A stretch of 41,959 nucleotides of DNA, from contig CAMYBM010000002.1 in assembly GCA_947253995.1 (NCBI GenBank), positions 1 through 41,959 of the forward strand, in the 5' to 3' direction. The notes below the pieces were generated by a model. It had not been told where the DNA came from and made no database searches. It saw only the letters and a program-made list of their open reading frames with translations. Numbering within the stretch: position 1 is the stretch's first letter; the number at the start of each line of letters is the position of its first letter. Source of the stretch: an uncultured Candidatus Saccharibacteria bacterium. GTDB lineage: Bacteria; Patescibacteriota; Saccharimonadia; Saccharimonadales; Saccharimonadaceae. Positions 7,537 to 16,053 of the stretch are shown here, piece by piece. Position numbers and translations under genes: made by a program.

Positions 7537-7947
7537 CTACTTATCGCCCGGCAAGGTTAGTTTGTCGCCAGGGTAGATTCTCCCGTCGTTTAGGTGGTTA
7601 TACTCATCAATTCCTTGGACAATTTCCGAGGTTGTGTGGTTTTGAAGCTCAAGGTTTTCTTGACGCTGTTTCGTGGCAATATCCCATAGAGTGTCACCTT
7701 GTTTAACTACGTAGGCTTGTGTGCTACTAGCAGTACCGAGTTTTTCATATGGTGGGGTAGAGGCGTCTTTGTGGATGCTGACGGCGATGTAGGCGGTCGC
7801 CATTGCTGTAACAGCAGTAATACCTATAGCTAAAGCAATTCGGCTACGCCGCTCAGCAGATTCTTTTTCTTGTCGGAGTTGCCGTTCGCGTGCGTGCTGC
7901 CGGATCTGTTGATTGTGCGTAAAAGTGTCTATTGAATTTGCTATCAT
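7537..7947 (-). CDS. Membrane-anchored LysM-domain protein
   Basis: 136 residues: a basic cytoplasmic N-terminus (1-36), one membrane helix (about 37-58), a short linker, and a LysM domain (about 79-132) with the hallmark YVVKQGDTLWDIA and PGDKLTLP. LysM binds N-acetylglucosamine-containing glycans, so the domain most likely faces the cell wall and ties it to the membrane. It could bind peptidoglycan of the cell itself or, in an epibiont, of a host. No catalytic domain is attached. It is convergent with leuS and monocistronic, with its own near-consensus promoter. Confidence 0.85.
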   Translation of the reverse strand: MIANSIDTFTHNQQIRQHARERQLRQEKESAERRSRIALAIGITAVTAMATAYIAVSIHKDASTPPYEKLGTASSTQAYVVKQGDTLWDIATKQRQENLELQNHTTSEIVQGIDEYNHLNDGRIYPGDKLTLPGDK

Positions 7948-7953
7948 AATTGC

Positions 7954-7982
7954 ATAATACCATAAACACGATAAAATGTCAA
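7954..7982 (-). promoter_or_regulatory. Near-consensus promoter of the LysM gene
   Basis: On the minus strand TTGACA (7982-7977), 17 bp, TATTAT (7959-7954), then 6 nt to ATG at 7947. It is the clearest complete leaderless promoter in the window. Confidence 0.85.
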
Positions 7983-8065
7983 CGCTAGACTGCGGGCTAT
8001 TTGATTTTAGCTAGCTAAGATGTTAAAATAAGAGCAATTATAACTAATAAGGAGAATAATTTAAT

Positions 8066-8209
8066 ATGGGTAAACCAAAGAAGCAAACAAGTCCACGTCG
8101 CACCGGTAATCGTCGTAGCCATTTAATCATTAAGTTAGCACGTGCCGTTAATGCCAAGTCACCGGTAAAAGCTTATACGGTAAAGAGTGAAACAGGCAAA
8201 AAACATTAA
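8066..8209 (+). CDS. rpmF: Ribosomal protein bL32, short form
   Basis: A 47-residue basic protein starting MGKPKKQTSPRRTGNRRSHL, which matches the PKxKTSxxRRxxRRSH signature of bL32, a large-subunit protein near the peptidyl-transferase region. It is shorter than the usual 56-60 residues and lacks the C-terminal zinc-binding cysteines found in some bL32. It starts at ATG with AAGGAG 10 nt upstream, and so belongs to the Shine-Dalgarno-led genes. nusB follows 53 nt later, so this is probably the first gene of an rpmF-nusB-NUDIX-rnc transcript. It usually escapes gene callers because of its size. Confidence 0.85.
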   Translation: MGKPKKQTSPRRTGNRRSHLIIKLARAVNAKSPVKAYTVKSETGKKH

Positions 8210-8262
8210 TTGTTAAGTCGCTAATTGTATAACGCAGAACATTAAAATAAAACGGGGTAAAA

Positions 8263-8727
8263 ATGAAAATAGCAAACAACAGGCACCTAGGTAGAATTAT
8301 TGCATTACAAACTCTATATGAGTACGACTTCCGTACTAGGTTGGGTGATGGTTCCGTCACGATCGATGATATTTTGGAACGTAGTCTTGATGTTCACCGT
8401 GATCGGATTGGTGATGTCGAGTTTGTGCGTAATCTGGTCCATAGTGTGAATCGTGCAGGTCATCAACTTGACGATATCATTGCGCCTGTTGCACCAGAGT
8501 GGCCTTTAAGTCAGATCGCAATTATTGATCGTGATATTTTGCGCATGGCAGTGTTTGAACTCAGCCAAGTTAGTAGTGCTACCCCGTATAAAGTAGTGAT
8601 TAACGAAGCCGTTGAACTTGCCAAGGAGTTCGGTTCGGAAAGTTCATCACGTTTTGTTAACGGTGTTTTGGGCACGATTTGGCGACACATGAGCGCAGGA
8701 AGTACGAGTGAGCAAAGCGAGCAATAA
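8263..8727 (+). CDS. nusB: Transcription antitermination factor NusB
   Basis: NusB binds boxA RNA with S10 (NusE) and supports rRNA antitermination. The 154 residues are all-helical and show the family's early RIIALQTLYEYDF and the late block VINEAVELAKEFGSESSSRF followed by VNGVLG (roughly residues 107-132). The length is typical. Only a weak GGGGT ribosome site precedes ATG. The last 20 nt overlap the NUDIX gene. Confidence 0.93.
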   Translation: MKIANNRHLGRIIALQTLYEYDFRTRLGDGSVTIDDILERSLDVHRDRIGDVEFVRNLVHSVNRAGHQLDDIIAPVAPEWPLSQIAIIDRDILRMAVFELSQVSSATPYKVVINEAVELAKEFGSESSSRFVNGVLGTIWRHMSAGSTSEQSEQ

Positions 8728-9358
8728 AAGAAAGATATACGAACAGCATCAGCGCAAATTAGTGCGGTCTGCGAGGGCAAAGCAATCTAGCACTAAACAA
8801 CGTTCTTTGGCACGCCAATTATCTCAGACTGCGACGGTTCCAAAATACCGTATAACGCATAAGCCAGATATCAGTATAACTAAGCCATTTTATCGGAGTC
8901 ATCCGCGTGCCGCCATTAGTGAGATATCACGCGAAGCTACGGCTGGAGGCGTGATCTATCGCTTTGGAGCTACTGGCCTGGAAGTTTTATTGGTAGCAGA
9001 TCATTTTGACCGTTGGACTATCCCCAAGGGGCATATTGAAGCTGGTGAAACTGCGCAAGAGACGGCGATTCGTGAAATTGGCGAAGAGGCCGGTGTACAT
9101 AAGCTCGATCCGGTGTGCTGGCTAGGTAAGATCCATTTTCGCTATCGACGAGACAATGTGCTTGTATTGATGAGTACACAGATCTATTTGTTTAAAGCGT
9201 TGGGTGATACTAATGATATTAAGAAAGAAGATTGGATGAATGGTATTAAATGGTTTCCGTATCAAGAAGCCGTGTCAATTATTGCATATAAAGACATTGC
9301 TAAGTTAATGCGCCTAGGATATCGTCGGTTGGTGCAGAAAGGTGAGATAGATGGCTAA
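8708..9358 (+). CDS. NUDIX hydrolase with basic N-terminal extension
   Basis: A Nudix enzyme that would hydrolyse a nucleoside diphosphate linked to another group. The Nudix box G(x5)E(x7)REUxEExGU is complete, with Gly108, Glu114 and REIGEE at 122-127. The first ~70 residues are Lys/Arg/Gln-rich and probably disordered, unusual for small Nudix proteins and suggestive of RNA or ribosome binding. The start is GTG with AGGAAG upstream, inside the end of nusB. rnc overlaps the end by 8 nt. The position between nusB and rnc hints at a role in RNA or nucleotide turnover (inference); the substrate cannot be told from sequence. Confidence 0.88.
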   Translation: MSKASNKRKIYEQHQRKLVRSARAKQSSTKQRSLARQLSQTATVPKYRITHKPDISITKPFYRSHPRAAISEISREATAGGVIYRFGATGLEVLLVADHFDRWTIPKGHIEAGETAQETAIREIGEEAGVHKLDPVCWLGKIHFRYRRDNVLVLMSTQIYLFKALGDTNDIKKEDWMNGIKWFPYQEAVSIIAYKDIAKLMRLGYRRLVQKGEIDG

Positions 9359-10157
9359 ATCACAACGTCTGGGAAGGCAAATTGGGAAGTTTCAGGTTAA
9401 GCCATCGGACGCCCCAATTGTGCCATTAGTGGAAGGAGTTGACTTTACTCCATATCAGGAGTGGTCGTTGCAGTCACTTGGCTTTAAGTTTAATAATCCA
9501 TCGCTTTTAGTTACAGCGTTGACCCACCGCAGCTATGTTAACGAGCACCGTGATTTAGTAAAAGCGCATAATGAACGGCTAGAGTTTTTGGGGGATGCGG
9601 TACTTGAGTTGGTGTCCACGACGTTTCTGTTTAAACATTTTGATTTACCGGAGGGAATATTAACTTCATGGCGGGCTTCGTTAGTGCGAACGGAGTCAAT
9701 TCGTGATGCAGGGGAAGCATTAGGCTATGCTACGTTGGTGCGTATGAGTAAAGGCGAGCAGAACGGTAGTGAGCATGCGAAGCGACACATTGTCGCTAAC
9801 TGCTTTGAGGCATTAATTGGTGCAGTTTATCTTGATCATGGATTAGACGAGGCTAGTAAAATTATCCATAAGTATATTACAAATAATACTGAACATATGA
9901 TAAGAACTGGCATATGGCGTGACCCGAAGTCACATTTGCAAGAGATATCACAGCGTGTTGATGGAGTTATCCCGCGTTATAAATTAGTTTCCGAGAGCGG
10001 TCCTGAGCATGACAAACTATTCCGAGTCGCAGTATTTATTGGTGAAAAGCAAATGGGCGAAGGGGAAGGCGGAACAAAGCGATTGGCTCAAGAACAAGCT
10101 GCAGAACAAGCTATTGCGTTATATGAATCATCAACTAGTTTGGCTAACGATAAGTAG
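9351..10157 (+). CDS. rnc: Ribonuclease III
   Basis: A double-strand-specific endoribonuclease for rRNA and mRNA processing. The 268 residues have the catalytic signature NERLEFLGDAVLELV (residues 74-88, with the acidic residues Glu78 and Asp82) and a second acidic site in EALIGAVYLD. A C-terminal double-stranded RNA-binding domain (about 185-262) contains HLQE and an ending GEGEGGTKRLAQEQAAEQA. A ~35-residue N-terminal extension precedes the catalytic domain. It is co-transcribed with the Nudix gene. It would be a natural processor of the long perfect hairpin RNAs described in this window. Confidence 0.95.
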   Translation: MAKSQRLGRQIGKFQVKPSDAPIVPLVEGVDFTPYQEWSLQSLGFKFNNPSLLVTALTHRSYVNEHRDLVKAHNERLEFLGDAVLELVSTTFLFKHFDLPEGILTSWRASLVRTESIRDAGEALGYATLVRMSKGEQNGSEHAKRHIVANCFEALIGAVYLDHGLDEASKIIHKYITNNTEHMIRTGIWRDPKSHLQEISQRVDGVIPRYKLVSESGPEHDKLFRVAVFIGEKQMGEGEGGTKRLAQEQAAEQAIALYESSTSLANDK

Positions 10158-10169
10158 TAACGTAAGTAT

Positions 10170-10198
10170 TTGCTGTAACTGCAAAAATTTAGTATAAT
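10170..10198 (+). promoter_or_regulatory. Promoter of rpsP
   Basis: TTGCTG (10170-10175), 17 bp, TATAAT (10193-10198). The 5' UTR is about 33 nt and carries AAAGGAG before ATG 10238. Confidence 0.75.
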
Positions 10199-10237
10199 AT
10201 TATTATCCGTCATAATGTAAGTAATAAAAGGAGATGA

Positions 10238-10579
10238 ATGCTCGTAATTCGTTTACAGCGCTTAGGTAAGACTCATTACGCGACTTATCGTATTGTTGTG
10301 CAAGATTCGCACCGGCACCCTACTAGTGGAAAGGTTGTTAGCTATCTTGGTTCATATAATCCACACACCAAGGCTATTGAACTCAACAAAGATGAGGCGC
10401 AGCGATTTTTGTCTAATGGGGCTCAGCCTACTACTCGTGTTGTAACTTTGCTTAAGCACGAAGGAGTTGCTTTGCCAGCATGGGTTAAAGGATTCAATGG
10501 TACGCATAAGAGTGCCGTTCGCAATCCAGAGAAATTGCGTAAGAATCAGACAAAAGAAGAGTCTGTCGAGGCCGAATAG
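10238..10579 (+). CDS. rpsP: Ribosomal protein bS16
   Basis: A small-subunit assembly protein. The N-terminal 80 residues give the family pattern: MLVIRLQRLGK at the start, YRIVVQDS, then YLGSYNPHTK. The total of 113 aa includes a charged C-terminal tail, as in many bacteria. It has its own promoter and a good Shine-Dalgarno. It is followed by a terminator-like hairpin and khpA. In many bacteria rpsP-khpA-rimM-trmD form one operon; here rimM is absent and trmD is 5 kb away on the other strand. Confidence 0.96.
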   Translation: MLVIRLQRLGKTHYATYRIVVQDSHRHPTSGKVVSYLGSYNPHTKAIELNKDEAQRFLSNGAQPTTRVVTLLKHEGVALPAWVKGFNGTHKSAVRNPEKLRKNQTKEESVEAE

Positions 10580-10590
10580 GTGTATGACAG

Positions 10591-10627
10591 ATAGCCACCC
10601 GTAAAATCTGGGTGGCTATATTTGTTT
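10591..10627 (+). terminator. Terminator between rpsP and khpA
   Basis: ATAGCCACCC (10591-10600)/GGGTGGCTAT (10610-10619) is a 10-bp stem with a 9-nt loop followed by ATTTGTTT. The interrupted T-run may allow partial readthrough into khpA, which has no obvious promoter of its own. Confidence 0.75.
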
Positions 10628-10644
10628 AGCAAACTAAGGAGTCT

Positions 10645-11013
10645 ATGGTGATTGAAAAAACTTTCATTGAATATATTGTCAAAGAACTGGCTGATCATCC
10701 TGATGAAGTAGTAGTAGAGTGCTCGGAGGACGACAAAGGCAGTTTGCTTAAGTTAAGCGTATCGCCGCTTGATATTGGTCGTATTATTGGACGCAATGGT
10801 CACACAGCACAAGCTTTGCGTAACGTCTTGCGCGCACTTGGGGCAAAGAACAATAAGCACTATAATTTGAAAATTGTTGAGAATGAAACCAAGGATGAAT
10901 CAACCGATGGCGTGGTTGTGGAAAAAGATGAATCTGTAACTGTGGAAAACGCTTCGGATCGTATAAAAAAGTTGCAAGAAAGTATTGCAGAATTAGACGA
11001 CATTGATATATAA
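10645..11013 (+). CDS. khpA: KH-domain RNA-binding protein KhpA
   Basis: KhpA (YlqC family) is a small RNA-binding protein that in Firmicutes pairs with KhpB and influences cell division and sRNA metabolism. The single KH domain lies in residues 1-80 with the GxxG loop in IGRIIGRNGHTAQAL. Beyond residue 80 is an acidic, low-complexity tail of about 40 residues that usual KhpA (75-80 aa) lacks. AAGGAG sits 5 nt before ATG. Coupling to rpsP matches the conserved order in other bacteria. Confidence 0.88.
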   Translation: MVIEKTFIEYIVKELADHPDEVVVECSEDDKGSLLKLSVSPLDIGRIIGRNGHTAQALRNVLRALGAKNNKHYNLKIVENETKDESTDGVVVEKDESVTVENASDRIKKLQESIAELDDIDI

Positions 11014-11066
11014 TTAATTCAGTTCGAAGTTGTGCGCGAACTAAATGCGAGATTTATTTGTGCCTT

Positions 11067-11098
11067 AAATACACCCATTTTAGGGTGTATTTTGGGTA
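11067..11098. terminator. Bidirectional terminator between khpA and a glycosyltransferase
   Basis: AAATACACCC (11067-11076) and GGGTGTATTT (11083-11092) form a 10-bp stem with a 6-nt loop. T/A-rich flanks on both sides suit the convergent genes. The rest of 11014-11186 shows only a short AGTTCG/CGAACT inverted repeat. Confidence 0.8.
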
Positions 11099-11186
11099 TG
11101 TGATGTAAGCATGATCGTGGCAACATTAGTTGGCTTTTCTGCTATTAGCGTAGCATAGGTAGTCTAGATGTGACTTTAGAGATAAA

Positions 11187-12194
11187 TTATTTTTTGTATA
11201 AGTCTAGTAATTGTTGCAATGTTGTACTTGAGTCGTATTTTTTGGCCAGTTCTAATGCGGCATTGTGCCAATGACGATAAGTTTTTGCGTCGTCGCGCAG
11301 CGTTTGAATCTGATGCGCGAAAGTAGTATCATCACCACGCCAAACTTGATTACCAAAAGTAGCATCATAATCTGGAATATCGCGTACGACAACTGGCAGA
11401 CCGCTAGCCGCACCTTCAATGATCGCTAGTCCAAAAGTTTCTTGTATAGATGGCATAAACATCACATCTGCCGCCCGCATATATTCACGAGCGCGTTCTA
11501 GCGCGATAACTCCCGTAACTGTTAGGTTAGATGGTACGGTCTTGATCATATGCATAAGGTGTAAATAATCAGCGCCAGCTGCCTTAAATGGTATTCCGCC
11601 AACCCAAATAAACTTAATATTTGGTAGCTGTTTCGCAACTTGGACAAACGAGTCAAAACGTTTACGCGGCTGGACCTGACCGTTGCCAACTACAACAAAG
11701 TCGTCTGACCCAATATTAAGTTTACGCCGCAGCTTAAGCTTTTCTTCATTTGTAGTATGATACAACGCTGTATCAATAGTGTTATTGATGATAACAATAT
11801 CAGATTTCACGCCTAACTTTATCAGGCCTTGTTTGGTGAATGGCGAAACAGCGATCACTGCATCAGCGCGATTATAGAACCACCGCAAATAACATTTGAA
11901 AATTGGTAGCCAAAATTTTGCACCTGCAATTGAACCAATTAAACTATCTGGAATAATGTGACCACTGATAATTTTCTTGCCACCTTTGTTCGACAGTAGC
12001 CGTTTTAATGAGAATATGCCGACTGTATGAATGTGCGTAACATCTGCACACATGTTCGGCGAAGCGTTTACTTCTAAATTAACCTCGGGACATTTTTCAA
12101 GCATGTGACGCATTTCCAGATAAGCCGTGTGTACGCCGTGTCCCTGCACGGTAAACTCACTTTCTGACACTAAGTTAACGCGTATTTGCTTCAT
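11187..12194 (-). CDS. GT4-family glycosyltransferase
   Basis: A predicted cytoplasmic or membrane-peripheral GT-B retaining glycosyltransferase of 335 residues. The N-terminal domain has a glycine-rich GHGVHTAYLEM turn. The middle has AVSPFTKQGL, typical of group 1 transferases. The C-terminal nucleotide-sugar domain has VGNGQVQPRKRFD and the ETFGLAIIEGAASGLPVV block with the paired Glu residues of the E-x7-E motif. The likely role is transfer of a hexose to a lipid or surface glycan; donor and acceptor cannot be read from sequence. It is monocistronic, with an extended -10 (TATACT, 12207-12202) 7 nt before ATG, a leaderless layout. Confidence 0.85.
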   Translation of the reverse strand: MKQIRVNLVSESEFTVQGHGVHTAYLEMRHMLEKCPEVNLEVNASPNMCADVTHIHTVGIFSLKRLLSNKGGKKIISGHIIPDSLIGSIAGAKFWLPIFKCYLRWFYNRADAVIAVSPFTKQGLIKLGVKSDIVIINNTIDTALYHTTNEEKLKLRRKLNIGSDDFVVVGNGQVQPRKRFDSFVQVAKQLPNIKFIWVGGIPFKAAGADYLHLMHMIKTVPSNLTVTGVIALERAREYMRAADVMFMPSIQETFGLAIIEGAASGLPVVVRDIPDYDATFGNQVWRGDDTTFAHQIQTLRDDAKTYRHWHNAALELAKKYDSSTTLQQLLDLYKK

Positions 12195-12324
12195 TGATTT
12201 TAGTATAACACAGTTATGGTATCTATATGATTATAGTCATATCGCTCAATTAGCTCGTGATGTTATTCAATCTATGACGATATTCAGTTGTATGCTAAAA
12301 TAAGTATAAGTGAATTGGAGGTAT

Positions 12325-12957
12325 ATGGACGCTATAAGAAACTTAAACGATACTTTGCGGTACATCTGGATGTCTGCAATTGGCATTAGTGTACTGGGAG
12401 TAATATTGGGTGGCGCTCTCATTTTTTGGCCGAGTTTTATCCTCACGTGTCTAATTTATGCTATTGCATTAAGTATTATCGTAATATCAATTTTGCAGTT
12501 GGCGCGTTCAATTAATTGCGCAAAGATATCTCCAATTTGGTGGATGCAAACCATACTGTCTATCGGCGGTATTAGTCTTGGCCTATATATTATCGCTAAC
12601 CCTGTTTTGCTAAAAGGTATGATAGGTGTTTCTGTTGCAATTTTCATCCTTATGCAAGCGGTGTTTGAGCTTATTGCTTCTGCGTACTGCATAGACAAGG
12701 ATCGCAACCATCTTATGTTATTAGGTATCACTAGTATAATAGTTGGATTCGCGGCTTTATTTATGCCGCAGCTAACAGCGTCTACTATAATTTGGCTGGC
12801 CGGCGGCTATATTCTAGTTCATAGTATATTATCAATTTACTACTTAGTTACACTGTATCATATTGTCGGATCGGCAGCGCAAACAACACGGGAGGCGAAT
12901 GCCATAGAAGCCGTTGTCAAGCCAATTAAGACTAAGCGAGCAGGCAGAAAATGTTAG
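12325..12957 (+). CDS. HdeD-like (DUF308) membrane protein
   Basis: About 210 residues with six hydrophobic helices in three pairs and short loops, the layout of HdeD/DUF308 proteins. These are membrane proteins linked to acid or general stress in E. coli, with no defined biochemical role. Two starts are possible. ATG 12325 has GGAGG only 3 nt away. GTG 12310 (five residues longer) sits 8 nt after an extended -10 TAAAAT (12296-12301) and would be leaderless. The last 7 nt overlap uppP, which suggests coupled expression with cell-envelope functions. Confidence 0.75.
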   Translation: MDAIRNLNDTLRYIWMSAIGISVLGVILGGALIFWPSFILTCLIYAIALSIIVISILQLARSINCAKISPIWWMQTILSIGGISLGLYIIANPVLLKGMIGVSVAIFILMQAVFELIASAYCIDKDRNHLMLLGITSIIVGFAALFMPQLTASTIIWLAGGYILVHSILSIYYLVTLYHIVGSAAQTTREANAIEAVVKPIKTKRAGRKC

Positions 12958-13751
12958 AACAAATTCAAGCTATTATTTTAGGCGCAATTCAAGGCATTAC
13001 GGAATTTATTCCAGTATCGTCGTCGGGCCACCTTATGCTTGCGGGTAAGGCTATGGGCGATACAGCTAATTTGCATTTGCTCGTGCAAGCACTTGACTTT
13101 GGCACTGTGATTGCGCTGGTTATTTTCTTTCGTAAAAAAATCTGGCGTATTATTCGCCAAGCTTGCGTTCAGCATGATTATCGGTTACTACGTAACATTA
13201 TAATTACATCTTTGCCGGTCTGTACACTTGGGCTGCTACTGCATAAATTGATAGAACATACGAGTTGCTTCACGCTGCCACTTGCCATTGCTATCGCACT
13301 TGGCCTAGTTGGTATTGTCATGATAGTAATAGAGCGTTTGCCTCATCTGTCTAGTGTTGACAACGCTACCCAGCTCTCGGCCTCGCGTGCTTTGCTAATC
13401 GGCATTGCACAGTGTTTTGCTCTCATACCGGGAGTGTCACGTTCGGGTTCGACGATTATTGCCGGCAAGTTGGTCGGGCTAGATTCGCGCAATGCGGCAG
13501 AATATTCCTTTATCGCGTCGCTTCCGGTTATGTTTGCGTTAATACTTAAATTATTTGTTACTGATCACGTCTATTTAATCAATAACTTTGCCATTATAAC
13601 GTTGGGCAACGTTTTTGCATTTATTTGTGGTATGGCGACGATTAAAGTATTATTGTCGTATTTGTCAAATCATGGGTTGAAGCTGTTTGGTAAATATCGT
13701 GTTTTGTTAAGCGTAGTAATTATACTAGCGGTATTGTTTGGTCTGCTATAA
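12951..13751 (+). CDS. uppP: Undecaprenyl-diphosphatase UppP/BacA
   Basis: An integral membrane enzyme that dephosphorylates undecaprenyl pyrophosphate, recycling the lipid carrier of peptidoglycan and other wall polymers. The 266 residues show both family signatures: GITEFIPVSSSGHL near residues 15-28 and PGVSRSGST near 160-168, within about eight helices. It supports the view that this organism makes its own peptidoglycan, together with the MurF-like gene. It sits in a cluster with the HdeD-like gene and the metal ATPase. Confidence 0.95.
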   Translation: MLEQIQAIILGAIQGITEFIPVSSSGHLMLAGKAMGDTANLHLLVQALDFGTVIALVIFFRKKIWRIIRQACVQHDYRLLRNIIITSLPVCTLGLLLHKLIEHTSCFTLPLAIAIALGLVGIVMIVIERLPHLSSVDNATQLSASRALLIGIAQCFALIPGVSRSGSTIIAGKLVGLDSRNAAEYSFIASLPVMFALILKLFVTDHVYLINNFAIITLGNVFAFICGMATIKVLLSYLSNHGLKLFGKYRVLLSVVIILAVLFGLL

Positions 13752-13772
13752 TGGTACTGACAGGAGGAGTGT

Positions 13773-15857
13773 GTGGAATATAAAATCACTAGCGTATCTC
13801 TGTGGCGTAAGCGTTTTGTAACGGCGGCTATTCTGTGCTTACCATTTATTTACTTTATTGCTGTAGACTTATTTGGGGCAAATGTGCCTTATGCAAGTGT
13901 CGTTAAGCCTTATGGTGCACCACTATCCTTTATTTTGGCCACTGTAGCTATTGTGTATCTCGGATCAAGTTTCTTCCACAGCGCAATATATGGGCTGCGC
14001 CGTCACGTATTCAATGCTGACAGCTTAATTTTTATTGGTACGATCGTGGCGTATGCTTACTCATGGACATCGTATATTGTTTACATTATTGATCAAAAGA
14101 GCTTTTTGCTAGATTATTCATTCGTATCACCTCACTTATATTTTGAAACTGTAGTATTTTTGTTCTTCTTTGTTACATTAGGAAAATTTATCGAAGCCCG
14201 TGCCATTAGTTCGAATTATACTACGGTGCGTAAATTGATTCATTTAAGACCGCGCACTGCGTGCTTGATCAACAGCGGCAATAAGACCAATGTTCCATTA
14301 ACTCGTATCAGAGCTAACGATCGCGTACTCGTTATGCCGAATGAAGTTATACCAGTTGATGGCGTAATCGTACACGGGTTGACTGACGTTGATGAATCTA
14401 TGATAACTGGTGAGAGCGCGCTTGTGGCCAAAAAAATCGGCGACACTGTCATTGGTGGCACTGTCAACGGAGTTAGTCAAATTGAGATCATCGTTACGTC
14501 AAATGATAAAAGTAGTACACTATCACGGATTATTCATATTATGCAAAATGCTCGCAGCTTGCGCTGTACGGCAAATAGCATCACAGATAAAATTTCTACA
14601 GTTTTAGTTATCTTTAGTTTGTCATTTGCCTTTGTCACCTTTATGGTTTGGTTTTACATATTAGGGGCCCCACTATCTGCTGCGCTAATTGCTTTCATTT
14701 CTGTTTTGATGGTTGCTTGTCCCTGTGCGTTTGGTCTTGCTGCACCAGCTGCATTAAGTGCCGGAATCAATTTTGCTGCTAAGCTAAAAATTTTGGTCAA
14801 GAATGCTTCTGTTTTACAAATGCTAGCAAAAGCCGATACAATTATATTTGATAAAACCGGCACGCTCACGACAGGAGAACCTACCGTCACGCAAATCATT
14901 GCCGTTAGTTGCGAGAAACTAAAGGCCTTATGTATTGCAGCTAGTCTAGAGCAGCAAAACAATACAGTGATTGCTAAGGCTATTGTGGCACACGCTGAAG
15001 CGAACGGACTACAGCTAAAGAAAACAACTCATTATGCTCTATTATCCAGACGTGGCATTAGCGCTCGTATCAACAACGTAACTTATTATATTGGCAATAC
15101 TGAGTTTACTAAAAAATACAGTAAACATAGACTGCCCGATAATACTAAGTTGCATAATATCGGTAAACATGTGCAATATCTTTTTACTAAAAATGAGCTG
15201 CTTGCTAGTTTTATTATCTCTGATCAGCCAAAATCTAGTAGCAAGGCGGCTATTGAAGCCCTTAACGCCTTGGGGGTAGACACCTACTTATTGTCAGGAG
15301 ATAATGCAGCAACTAGCCGTTCTATTGCGCATCGTGTTGGCATTAAAAATATCATGGCTAATATTACGCCAGAGGGAAAAGTTGAGGCTATTCTAAAATT
15401 ACAGCAGGCTGGGCATCGCGTTGTCATGGTCGGTGATGGGACAAACGACGCACCTGCGATTGCAAGTGCTGACGTTGGTATATCAATGAGCAATGGCACA
15501 GATGTTGCTATTAGCGCAGGGGACATCGTGCTGTCATCGAACGATTTGATGAACATTTGCCATGCTATTAGTATTGCTCGCGTCACTAGAGTAAAAGTTA
15601 TGCAAAATATCTTTTTTGCTACTTTCTTTAATCTTCTAGCTATGCCTATCGCTACTGGAGCATTCGCCGCCCATGGTGTTGCATTGCATACTGAAACAGC
15701 ATCGTTGCTGATGGTATTATCTACTTTAGCCGTAGTTATAAATTCGTCAACTATCCGTACAATTAAGCCCGGAAAGTCGGATGTTATTACTATCCTTGCG
15801 CCTCTTGCTCTATTTACGTTAATGAGCGCAATCTACCTTATCTTATTGTTCTATTAG
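13773..15857 (+). CDS. Copper-type P1B ATPase
   Basis: A heavy-metal-exporting P-type ATPase. The 694 residues carry TGES at 212-215, the metal-binding CPC motif at 316-318 in a membrane helix, DKTGTLT with Asp360, and GDGTND at 554-559. CPC followed by AFGL fits Cu(I)/Ag(I) exporters of the CopA group. There is no N-terminal HMA metal-binding domain or CxxC; the protein begins directly with membrane helices, a short form of CopA. GTG start with AGGAGG close upstream. It follows uppP by 21 nt. No copper-responsive regulator or chaperone is adjacent. Confidence 0.92.
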   Translation: MEYKITSVSLWRKRFVTAAILCLPFIYFIAVDLFGANVPYASVVKPYGAPLSFILATVAIVYLGSSFFHSAIYGLRRHVFNADSLIFIGTIVAYAYSWTSYIVYIIDQKSFLLDYSFVSPHLYFETVVFLFFFVTLGKFIEARAISSNYTTVRKLIHLRPRTACLINSGNKTNVPLTRIRANDRVLVMPNEVIPVDGVIVHGLTDVDESMITGESALVAKKIGDTVIGGTVNGVSQIEIIVTSNDKSSTLSRIIHIMQNARSLRCTANSITDKISTVLVIFSLSFAFVTFMVWFYILGAPLSAALIAFISVLMVACPCAFGLAAPAALSAGINFAAKLKILVKNASVLQMLAKADTIIFDKTGTLTTGEPTVTQIIAVSCEKLKALCIAASLEQQNNTVIAKAIVAHAEANGLQLKKTTHYALLSRRGISARINNVTYYIGNTEFTKKYSKHRLPDNTKLHNIGKHVQYLFTKNELLASFIISDQPKSSSKAAIEALNALGVDTYLLSGDNAATSRSIAHRVGIKNIMANITPEGKVEAILKLQQAGHRVVMVGDGTNDAPAIASADVGISMSNGTDVAISAGDIVLSSNDLMNICHAISIARVTRVKVMQNIFFATFFNLLAMPIATGAFAAHGVALHTETASLLMVLSTLAVVINSSTIRTIKPGKSDVITILAPLALFTLMSAIYLILLFY

Positions 15858-15882
15858 TATGTTGTAAAATACATCTACTTAA

Positions 15883-15911
15883 TTGTCCTAAAAACACAAG
15901 TGTGATATTAT
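15883..15911 (+). promoter_or_regulatory. Promoter of structured RNA candidate B
   Basis: TTGTCC (15883-15888), 17 bp, TATTAT (15906-15911). The expected start is 15917-15918, at the foot of the RNA's closing stem. Confidence 0.6.
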
Positions 15912-15916
15912 GTAAC

Positions 15917-16033
15917 TAGCAAAAGTTCAAACAAAAACTAAAAACAAACTTAGTTCTGTAAAGAATTTTTGCTATGTCTCCACCACACCTCTCTTCCGTA
16001 AGGGCTAGCGATACCGCTAGCCCTATTTGTTTT
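15917..16033 (+). ncRNA. Structured RNA candidate B (about 115 nt)
   Basis: A gene-free interval between the copper ATPase and trmD has a promoter, a folded body and a terminator. TAGCAAAAGTTC (15917-15928) pairs with GAATTTTTGCTA (15963-15974): 12 continuous pairs with one G-U. Inside is a small AACTAA/TTAGTT hairpin (15936-15941/15950-15955) in A-rich sequence. A pyrimidine-rich single-stranded stretch (15975-15998, with CACCUCUC) then leads to the terminator. That exposed stretch could pair with Shine-Dalgarno sites (inference). It could also be the copper ATPase 3' region, but the promoter and the stem at the start point favour a separate RNA. Family not recognised. Confidence 0.55.
16001..16033 (+). 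terminator. Terminator of RNA candidate B
   Basis: AGGGCTAGCG (16001-16010), loop ATAC, CGCTAGCCCT (16015-16024), then ATTTGTTTT. The stem is ten perfect GC-rich pairs. The T-run exists only in the plus direction, so it does not serve convergent trmD. Confidence 0.9.
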
Positions 16034-16053
16034 GAGAATGTATTCAAATTTCG

